Assembly: GCA_002391275.1 (NCBI GenBank)
Contig: DGSC01000005.1
Location: 1-32,608, forward strand
Direction: 5' to 3'
Origin: Prevotellaceae bacterium UBA4372
GTDB taxonomy: Bacteria; Bacteroidota; Bacteroidia; Bacteroidales; Bacteroidaceae
Length of the DNA stretch: 32,608 nt
The notes beneath the pieces were generated by a model that saw only the letters and a program-made list of their open reading frames with translations, was not told the origin of the DNA and searched no databases. Shown here in pieces: positions 8,394 to 14,904 of this stretch. Each line of letters begins with the position of its first letter. The first letter of the stretch is position 1. The position numbers and the translations under genes were made by a program.

Positions 8394-10130
8394 ATGTTCC
8401 GTTTCGATCAACCATATTATCTTTATCTCCTGGCCATTATCCCTGTAATAGCGGTTCTGCATTATTGGACAGATTATCGCCGTCGGCGTCGTATGCGTGA
8501 GTTTGGCGACTTGGATTTGTTGAAGGCTTTAATGCCCGACGTCTCTCATTGGCGTCGCGAACTGAAGTTCTGGCTTCTGCAAGCGGCATTGGCTATGATG
8601 ATAGTGTGCCTTGCCCGGCCACAATATGGCACTAAGATAGATACCCGTAAGCGTCGTGGCATCGAGGCTATCGTAGCTCTCGACGTGTCCAATTCTATGC
8701 TTGCCACTGATGTCTCACCCAGCCGCCTGGATAAGGCCAAGATGCTTGTAAGCAGCCTCGTCGACGGCATGACTGATGATAAGATAGGTCTCATAGTCTA
8801 TGCCGGAGATGCTTTCACGCAGCTGCCTATCACGTCAGACTACGTATCGGCTAAGATGTTTCTCGACAATATCTCTCCGTCGATGATTAATGTCCAAGGC
8901 ACTGATATTGCCCGAGCCATCGAGCTGGCTACTCACAGCTTCACGCAACAGGAAGGTGTTGGCCGTGCCATCTTTGTCATCACCGACGGTGAGGACAACG
9001 AAGGCGGAGCCGAAGCGGCAGCAGCAGAAGCCCTGAAGCAAGGAATGAAGGTCTACGTCCTTGGTGTAGGTTCTGCCGCAGGTAGTCCTATCCCCCTCCC
9101 AGGAACGAACCGATATATCACCGACAATTCAGGCAACACCGTTGTTTCCAAGCTCAATGAAGACATGTGCCGCCAGATTTCGCAGGCGGGTGGGGGAGCA
9201 TACGTCTATGTTGACAATAGCTCATCGGCTATTTCTGCTCTTCAGAAGCATGTCGACAAATTGGCCAAGGCCGATATGGAGTCGGTTCTTTACAGCGAGT
9301 TTGACGAGCATTTCCGTGATTTCGCCTGGGCTGCACTCATCCTCCTAATCATCGAGGCTTTGATCTTGGCTCGCCGCAATCACTGGCTCGGAAGGTTCCG
9401 TCTGTTCCCTTCGGCTAAGGCAACTGCCTTGTTGGCTCTTTTCATATTGCCTGCGCTTATGCCCTCGGCCTTTGATGGTGCAACAGCTATGGCACAAAGG
9501 AAAAACGACCGCTATTTCATCCGGCATGGCAACCGTCTCTATCGCGACAGCCTCTACGCTAAGGCGCAGGTAGACTATCAGAAAGCCATTGAGAAGGACA
9601 ACGCTAATGCCGTAGCCCACTACAATCTTGGCAATGCCCATCTGATGCAAGGACAGCCTAAAGATGCCATGAAAAGCTTCGAGACTGCTGCCCGCATACA
9701 AACCGATAAGCTGCGTGCTGCCCAGTGCTACCACAATATGGGCGTCATCTTTCAGAGTCAGAAGCAGTACAAGGAGGCTATCCAGTGCTACCAGAATGCT
9801 CTACGCCGCAACCCTAAGGACGATGAGACACGCTACAACTTAGCCCTTTGCATGCACCAGTTGAAGAACGACAACAATCAAAATGGTGGCGACGACAATC
9901 AAGGCGAAGATAGCAAGGATCAGCAGCAGCAAAAACAAGACCAACAGCAAAAGCAGCAGCAACAACAAGATCAAGACCAGCAACAACAGCAGCAGGAGCA
10001 ACCTAAGATGTCAAAGGAGAATGCCGAGCAGCTCTTGCGTGCAGCTCAGCAGGAGGAACGGCAGACTCAGGACAAGGTAAACAAAGCTCAACAACGTCCG
10101 CAGCGCCGCCAGCTTGAGAAGCAATGGTGA
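8394..10130 (+). CDS. BatB-BatC fusion (von Willebrand A plus TPR)
   Basis: This 578-residue protein joins two units that are separate genes in some bacteria. The BatB part has N-terminal spans, a VWA domain with metal site DVSNS at 97-101 and TDGEDNEGG near 202-210, and a membrane span at about 308-330. A second hydrophobic stretch (about 342-365, ending AMAQ) leads into the BatC part. That part has TPR repeats from about 375 to 490 (YQKAIEKDNANAVAHYNLGN, then YHNMGVIFQSQKQYKEAI, then ALRRNPKDDETRYNLAL). The tail (about 495-545) is nearly pure glutamine with D/E/K. The hydrophobic joint would place the TPRs in the periplasm. Glutamine-rich BatC tails are usual in Bacteroidetes. Confidence 0.92.
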   Translation: MFRFDQPYYLYLLAIIPVIAVLHYWTDYRRRRRMREFGDLDLLKALMPDVSHWRRELKFWLLQAALAMMIVCLARPQYGTKIDTRKRRGIEAIVALDVSNSMLATDVSPSRLDKAKMLVSSLVDGMTDDKIGLIVYAGDAFTQLPITSDYVSAKMFLDNISPSMINVQGTDIARAIELATHSFTQQEGVGRAIFVITDGEDNEGGAEAAAAEALKQGMKVYVLGVGSAAGSPIPLPGTNRYITDNSGNTVVSKLNEDMCRQISQAGGGAYVYVDNSSSAISALQKHVDKLAKADMESVLYSEFDEHFRDFAWAALILLIIEALILARRNHWLGRFRLFPSAKATALLALFILPALMPSAFDGATAMAQRKNDRYFIRHGNRLYRDSLYAKAQVDYQKAIEKDNANAVAHYNLGNAHLMQGQPKDAMKSFETAARIQTDKLRAAQCYHNMGVIFQSQKQYKEAIQCYQNALRRNPKDDETRYNLALCMHQLKNDNNQNGGDDNQGEDSKDQQQQKQDQQQKQQQQQDQDQQQQQQEQPKMSKENAEQLLRAAQQEERQTQDKVNKAQQRPQRRQLEKQW

Positions 10131-10191
10131 CGGACGGGCTTCTCCCCCAAAACTCAATACATATACAATGATTAGTGCTTTTCATATAAAA

Positions 10192-12039
10192 ATGAGTAAT
10201 CATAGGTTCATCTCTTTCTTTTCGTTATGGATGGTTGCGCTGGGCTCCGTGCTTGCGCAAGTGTCGGTGCGTGTTCAAGCACCATCGGAGGTTGTCGAAG
10301 GCGATCGCTTCCGTGTGTCCTATGTTGTCAACACTCAGGACATCGACGACTTTTCCGTAGGTGATTTCCATGGGCTTAGCGTGGATTTCGGGCCCTCTAC
10401 GAGCCGTTCGTCCAGTTATTCTATGGTCAATGGTAAGACCACCTCGTCGTCCAGCACTACCTTCACTTATACCGTAACGGCACAGAAGGCGGGCTCTTTC
10501 CACATTCCTGCCGGCACAGCTTCTTCCGGAGGCAAGGCTTACAAGTCGGCATCGCCCTCAATCACTATCCTGCCGGCGGGATCTGCCTCACATGGCGGTG
10601 GCCAGCAGAACCAAGTTCAGGGGGGCGGACATTCTGACGCGCAGGCTGACCGCATGCACACCCAAAACGTTGGCGACAGGATAACCGGCAAGGACCTCTT
10701 CATTGCTGTCACGGCCTCGAAGAAGCGTGTCTTCGAGCAGGAGGCTGTGCTCTTGACTTATAAGCTTTATACGTTGGTCAACGTTTCAAGTCTTGAGGGT
10801 AAGATGCCCGAACTCGACGGCTTCCATGTGCAGGAGCTGAACCGTCAACGTCAGCCTCAGCTCAAGATGGAACATTATAATGGCAAGAACTATGGCACGG
10901 TAGTCTGGAGCCAGTATGTAGTATTCCCCCAGCAGACCGGCACGCTCACCATACCTGAGATTAAATACGAAGCTACTGTCATGCAGCAGAACCGTTCGGC
11001 CGACCCCTTCGACATCTTCTTCGGCGGAGGTTCTATGGTTCAGGAAGTGAGGAAAACGGTTATGGCTCCGGCTGTTACGTTGCACGTGGATGCTTTGCCA
11101 GAGCCCAAACCTGCTAATTTCTCGGGTGCAGTGGGACGGTTCACTATTGCTACCTCTTTGACGCCGCAGAGCCTCAAAGCCAATGATGCCACCACCCTTC
11201 GGCTCACCGTCAGCGGCACCGGCAACATGAAGCTCATAAAAGCGCCAGCCGTAGAGTGGCCTAAAGATTTCGAGAGCTACGACCCGAAGACCGAGGAGCA
11301 TACGTCGATTGGCGCTAACGGTTCGTCCGGCAAGATTATCTACGATTTCATTGCAGTGCCTCGTCACCAGGGGAAATATGAGGTGCCTCCCGTCAAATTC
11401 TGCTACTTCGACCCCGATTCACGTCAGTACCGTACGCTCGAAGGCGACAAGTTCTCGGTTGATGTGGCCAAGGGCAAGGGTGGCTCCACGGCGTCGAACC
11501 TCTCGAAGGAGGACATTGAGCTGCTCAATTCTGATATCCGCTATATTCATACAGGCAAGCCCGTTTACCAGACAGGTGCCTCGTCGTTCTTTGCCACAAA
11601 GCGTTATTGGCTTATCTATCTGCTTGCGTTTGTGGCTTTTGTTTCGTTGATTATAGGTTTCCGACGGCATCTTGCCTTGCAGGCTGATGTTGCCCGCCGA
11701 CGTGGCAGAGGGGCCAACAAGACGGCCACCCGCCGCCTCAAGCAAGCGCGCCGATTGCTGTCGAAACAAGACACCAATGCCTTCTACGACGAGACGATGC
11801 GAGCGCTGTGGGGTTATGTGGCCGACCGACTCAATATCGCCACTTCGGATCTCTCGAAAGAGAACGTACGCGAACGGCTTGCCGAACATCATGTCGATGC
11901 AGCTCTCATCGACCAGTTCGTGAGCACGCTCGACGATTGCGAGTTTGCCCGCTATGCACCTGGCGACCCGGCTGAAAACATGGAGAAGACCTACGCCTCG
12001 GCTGAATACGTAATCAGCCAGATGGAAAAATCCAAGTAA
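10192..12039 (+). CDS. batD: BatD, oxygen-tolerance membrane protein
   Basis: BatD is a large periplasmic beta-rich protein with a membrane anchor. The reading frame is open from 10114, overlapping batB/C, but the secretion signal (ISFFSLWMVALGSVLAQ) argues for ATG at 10192 (615 residues) or 10168. I chose 10192 for its A-rich upstream context, typical of Bacteroidetes starts. The mature part has several immunoglobulin-like beta domains (VSVRVQAPSEVVEGDRF opens the first), a serine/threonine-rich loop and a G/Q/H-rich linker near 150-175. A membrane span (YWLIYLLAFVAFVSLIIGF) at about 471-490 follows, then a cytoplasmic helical domain (KQARRLLSKQDTNAFYDE and on). It lies between batB/C and batE. 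Confidence 0.93.
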   Translation: MSNHRFISFFSLWMVALGSVLAQVSVRVQAPSEVVEGDRFRVSYVVNTQDIDDFSVGDFHGLSVDFGPSTSRSSSYSMVNGKTTSSSSTTFTYTVTAQKAGSFHIPAGTASSGGKAYKSASPSITILPAGSASHGGGQQNQVQGGGHSDAQADRMHTQNVGDRITGKDLFIAVTASKKRVFEQEAVLLTYKLYTLVNVSSLEGKMPELDGFHVQELNRQRQPQLKMEHYNGKNYGTVVWSQYVVFPQQTGTLTIPEIKYEATVMQQNRSADPFDIFFGGGSMVQEVRKTVMAPAVTLHVDALPEPKPANFSGAVGRFTIATSLTPQSLKANDATTLRLTVSGTGNMKLIKAPAVEWPKDFESYDPKTEEHTSIGANGSSGKIIYDFIAVPRHQGKYEVPPVKFCYFDPDSRQYRTLEGDKFSVDVAKGKGGSTASNLSKEDIELLNSDIRYIHTGKPVYQTGASSFFATKRYWLIYLLAFVAFVSLIIGFRRHLALQADVARRRGRGANKTATRRLKQARRLLSKQDTNAFYDETMRALWGYVADRLNIATSDLSKENVRERLAEHHVDAALIDQFVSTLDDCEFARYAPGDPAENMEKTYASAEYVISQMEKSK

Positions 12040-12060
12040 TACTATTTTTGATTTACTACT

Positions 12061-12834
12061 ATGAATTCGAATCGTTTTATGCATAAGTATATTCTTTCCG
12101 TCCTTCTGCTCTTTGTCTCTGTGCCCCTCTTGGCTTCCTCGGAAACGGCTAAGGCCAAGGCCGACTCGGCCTACGCTCACGAGCGTTTTGCTACAGCGGT
12201 CCGTATGTACCAAAGTATCATTGATTCAGTAGGCGAAAGTTCGCAGCTCTACTACAATATCGGGAATTGCTACTATCGCATGGATTCCATTGCGCAGGCC
12301 GTCCTCTTCTACGAGCGTGCTTTGCTCATCGACCCGTCAGACCGCGATGCGCGCTTCAATCTCGACATGGCACGGGCCCGCACCGTGGACAAGGTGGTGC
12401 CGGCTTCCGAAATGTTTTTCGTCGCCATCTTCAACAAACTGGTCCTCTCGTTCAGCATCAATCAATGGGCTTCGGCTGCCGTCATCTCCTTTGTGCTTGC
12501 TTTGTGCCTGCTGCTGGTCTATTTCTTCGTCCCCCATATCGGTGCCAAGAAAGTGGGATTCACGCTCGCTATCGTAGCGCTTCTCGTCACCATCTTTGCC
12601 AATATTGCCGCCTTCCGCCAACGCGACCATATTCAGCATCGTACGGGAGCGGTGGTGATGTCCCCCTCGGCCGTTGTCAAGAGCACACCCAGCCAGTCGG
12701 GTACCGACCTTTTCATCCTTCACGAAGGCACCCATGTCGACATCATCGACGGCTCCATGCGCGAATGGGTGGAAATTCACGTCAGCGATGGTAAAGAGGG
12801 GTGGCTCAGCCGCAAGGAAATAGAAATCATCTAA
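12061..12834 (+). CDS. batE: BatE, TPR and SH3-like membrane protein
   Basis: A 257-residue protein that closes the Bat cluster. It has a signal peptide (KYILSVLLLFVSVPLLASS), two TPR-like repeats in the periplasm (ADSAYAHERFATAVRMYQSI; LYYNIGNCYYRMDSIAQAV; ALLIDPSDRDARFNLDMARA; about 35-105), two membrane spans (about 137-157 and 165-183), and a bacterial SH3-like domain at the end (about 195-257, with STPSQSGTDLFILHEGTHV and EWVEIHVSDGKEGWL). TPR plus SH3 suggests protein contacts and possibly wall contacts. It starts 21 nt after batD, so the two are surely co-transcribed. Confidence 0.93.
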   Translation: MNSNRFMHKYILSVLLLFVSVPLLASSETAKAKADSAYAHERFATAVRMYQSIIDSVGESSQLYYNIGNCYYRMDSIAQAVLFYERALLIDPSDRDARFNLDMARARTVDKVVPASEMFFVAIFNKLVLSFSINQWASAAVISFVLALCLLLVYFFVPHIGAKKVGFTLAIVALLVTIFANIAAFRQRDHIQHRTGAVVMSPSAVVKSTPSQSGTDLFILHEGTHVDIIDGSMREWVEIHVSDGKEGWLSRKEIEII

Positions 12835-12897
12835 GCACTCGCTCACTCAAGTCCCCTGTCTCAAGGAGGCTAAACCCCCGTAGAAATCATCAACCCC

Positions 12898-13593
12898 ATG
12901 CTTGACAACCTCATACATTTCGACCAGCAACTGTTCCTGTTTCTCAACGGCAGCGAGAGCGTCTATCTCGACAACGTGTTCCTCGCGATAACCTCCACCC
13001 GCACATGGATTCCGCTCGCTGTGGTTCTCCTCTACGTCCTGTTCCGCAATCAGAACTGGCGCCAAGCGCTGATCTTCATCGTCTGCTTCGCACTGGTCAT
13101 CCTCATTGCCGACCGCTTCTCCAGCGGCGTTTGCAAACCGCTGTTCCATCGCTTCCGCCCCAGCCACGAACCGATGCTTGAGGGCTTGGTGGATTTAGTC
13201 AACAACAAACGCGGGGGCACCTATGGCTTCTTCTCAAGCCACGCGGCCAACATGTTTGGCGTCGTCACCTTCGTAGGCAGCATCATACGTTCGCGTCGCC
13301 TGACGGCATGTCTTCTCTTGATGGCCATCCTCTCGTCCTACTCACGTATCTACCTCGGTTTCCACTACCCGGGCGACATCCTCGTAGGCGTCCTGTGGGG
13401 CGTCGTCACTGGACTCTGCTGCTACAGGCTCTACAACTATCTCTGTGCCCGTTTCATCCCCAGTGGCCAACCCATAACGCACCTTGAAGGCACAACAGCA
13501 ACAGGCTTCCGCTTGGCCGACATCAACCTCCTTGTTGCCACGTTCATCCTTACCCTGCTCGCCATCCTCGTCGCAGCAGCCATCCCCATGTAA
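12898..13593 (+). CDS. PAP2-family membrane phosphatase
   Basis: A 231-residue membrane enzyme of the type-2 phosphatidic acid phosphatase family. The three-part active site is present: KPLFHRFRP (about 80-88), FFSSHAANM (about 109-117, with serine in place of the usual PSGH glycine context) and SRIYLGFHYPGD (about 150-161), which supplies the catalytic histidine and aspartate. Five to six hydrophobic spans surround these. Substrates in this family include undecaprenyl diphosphate, phosphatidylglycerophosphate and lipid A phosphates, and the sequence does not decide between them. It follows batE by 63 nt and is the last co-directional gene before a hairpin at 13665, so it may be co-transcribed with the Bat genes. 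Confidence 0.9.
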   Translation: MLDNLIHFDQQLFLFLNGSESVYLDNVFLAITSTRTWIPLAVVLLYVLFRNQNWRQALIFIVCFALVILIADRFSSGVCKPLFHRFRPSHEPMLEGLVDLVNNKRGGTYGFFSSHAANMFGVVTFVGSIIRSRRLTACLLLMAILSSYSRIYLGFHYPGDILVGVLWGVVTGLCCYRLYNYLCARFIPSGQPITHLEGTTATGFRLADINLLVATFILTLLAILVAAAIPM

Positions 13594-13664
13594 GGCACCT
13601 CCCCCCCCACATCGCACAACTGACTTTTCAACTTTTCACTTTCCACTCTTTAAAAACAACACTT

Positions 13665-13698
13665 CCGCCCCGTAAGCTCCATTCGACTTACAGGGCGG
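13665..13698. terminator. Intergenic terminator hairpin
   Basis: CCGCCC-c-GTAAG (13665-13676) pairs with CTTAC-a-GGGCGG (13687-13698) across a 10-nt loop, an 11-bp stem with one mismatch. Read on the - strand it is followed by TGTTGTTTTTAAAG, so it most likely ends the HU-like gene. It sits between convergent genes and may also slow + strand transcription. Confidence 0.65.
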
Positions 13699-13742
13699 AC
13701 AATCGTTACTCCAGCTAAGAGAAAGCACGTTGTGCACGCAAC

Positions 13743-14237
13743 TTAAGGTTCCGTAGGCTCTTCGTCGTCGGGCAACGACGTCCAGTCGGCCTGCGTCTTG
13801 CCCTCATTCTCAGCCTTCTGAGCAGCCGCTTGCGCCTTACGCGAGATCGTGCGTTCAAACTGAGCATCGCGTCGCAGGTTCTCCAGACCATTGCCGATTT
13901 GGAAGTTCACGTTCAGCGCCTTGATATTGTTGTTCGTGAATTCCTCCTTGGACAACGCCCCCTTGCTGGTCAGCGACGGCACGAAGCTGCCGAGATCACC
14001 GAGGTCAATCTTGTAGCCCTGCAGCAACATCTCACGGATGCAGTCCACCATCTCGGTGATGCAGCCCACGATGGTGCCACGTGAGAAAACGCTGTTGTGT
14101 TCCTGGATGTGCTTCGAGAGCTCGTTGATGTTGAGCACCCCCGTGAGCTGCATAGAGGCATACGCCTTCTTAGGTTCATCGCTTTTGGTGGGGTTGGCCA
14201 GCATGGCCACGCTGTACTGAATCTTTTTCATAATCAT
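13743..14237 (-). CDS. HU-like DNA-binding protein of the accessory block
   Basis: A 164-residue member of the divergent HU-like family found in Bacteroidetes mobile or accessory regions. The body (about 5-125) shows the long version of the HU fold: KKIQYSVAMLANPTKSDEPKKA, helix GVLNINELSKHIQEHNSVFSRGTI, then MLLQGYKIDLGDLGSFVPSL and NFQIGNGLENLRRD. The C-terminal 35 residues are a charged, probably disordered tail ending in acidic DDEEPTEP. It probably acts as an architectural DNA-binding protein beside the primase-helicase encoded upstream on the same strand. It has its own promoter at 14516-14547 and therefore an unusually long leader of about 270 nt. Confidence 0.85.
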   Translation of the reverse strand: MIMKKIQYSVAMLANPTKSDEPKKAYASMQLTGVLNINELSKHIQEHNSVFSRGTIVGCITEMVDCIREMLLQGYKIDLGDLGSFVPSLTSKGALSKEEFTNNNIKALNVNFQIGNGLENLRRDAQFERTISRKAQAAAQKAENEGKTQADWTSLPDDEEPTEP

Positions 14238-14418
14238 CTGTGTGCCCCCTGTTGAATCCGTGTGTTTTTCACTTCGTTTTGTGTTTCGGACGACCCGTGT
14301 CGGGGCATTGGAGTCTAAGGTTAATGAAAGGATGTGTCTGTGTCGGTGTCAAGGGGAAAGAGTGAGGCGCCGCCAATCTCCGACTTGAGTGTCGTAACTT
14401 TTCGCGTCTTCCACACGC

Positions 14419-14484
14419 TATAGCGTATAGCGCTTTGCGGTATAGCGTATGTGGCTTTGCGGTATAGCTTATCGCCTTATAAGC
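14419..14484. repeat. Iteron-like 22-bp direct repeats
   Basis: TATAGCGTAT occurs at 14419-14428 and 14441-14450, and TATAGCTTAT at 14463-14472, exactly 22 bp apart each time. The first two full units agree at about 19 of 22 positions; the third drifts after its first half. GCTTTGCGGTATAGC also recurs at 14432 and 14454. They lie in the long leader of the HU-like gene. The 14238-14904 gap also holds the promoter at 14516-14547 and the terminator at 14856-14882; I see no supported gene in it. Confidence 0.7.
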
Positions 14485-14515
14485 TAAGCCGTTCAACCAT
14501 TTCCTGTTGACGTTA

Positions 14516-14547
14516 CAAAGATAGCAAAAATCCACGGAACCTCCAAA
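14516..14547 (-). promoter_or_regulatory. Promoter for the HU-like gene
   Basis: On the - strand a -33 TTTG (plus 14544-14547) is followed after 20 bp by -7 TATCTTTG (plus 14516-14523), a full match to the Bacteroidetes consensus. Transcription would begin near 14509, giving a leader of about 270 nt that runs through the 22-bp repeats before the ATG at 14237. Confidence 0.65.
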
Positions 14548-14851
14548 TATTAAGACAATATTTTTCGCGATAATTTATGAGACTTTTTCAAGTCGCTTTG
14601 GGCTTTGTAGCCTACCTCGTAGGTGACACACATTCAAGGATTTTCAGAATCTGTAGCGGAAGTATAACGGAAGTGTAGCACTGAATAATTGCGGATAAAA
14701 TATTGATAACTACGATGATATCCTTGCTCTAATATACTCTGCTACTTTTTTACACTTTGAATAAGGAAAAAATGAGGATATAATATGGAAATGAATAGAG
14801 TGGGGGATGAGAAGGGGGAATGGAAGTGTAGCATCAGAAAATGTAGCACAA

Positions 14852-14882
14852 AAGAAAAGACCCGTCGTTGCGGCGGGTCTTT
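14852..14882 (-). terminator. Rho-independent terminator of the primase-helicase gene
   Basis: AAAGACCCG (14856-14864) pairs with CGGGTCTTT (14874-14882), and an inner CG/CG extends the stem around a tiny loop. On the - strand the stem is followed by TTTTCTTTT. It begins about 20 nt after the primase stop. Confidence 0.85.
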
Positions 14883-14904
14883 ATCGTAGTGATAATCAGG
14901 CAGA

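Noticed and set aside
9900..10000. CAG/CAA-rich tract considered as a microsatellite expansion
   Set aside because: It encodes the glutamine-rich tail normal for BatC-type proteins, with mixed CAG/CAA codons and interspersed D/K residues.
10114..10191. Extended N-terminus of BatD
   Set aside because: The 26 extra residues (MRSNGDGRASPP...) precede the signal peptide and overlap the end of batB/C. A start at 10192 or 10168 gives a normal exported protein.
13665..13698. Considered as a repeat or attachment site at the edge of the accessory block
   Set aside because: No matching copy is seen at the other end of the block (about 19.3-21 kb), and hairpin plus T-tract on the - strand is explained by termination of the HU-like gene.
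14269..14535. 88-codon open frame on the - strand across the 22-bp repeats
   Set aside because: Its ATG lies upstream of the transcription start expected from the promoter at 14516-14547, and the translation is driven by the repeats, with no family-like motifs.
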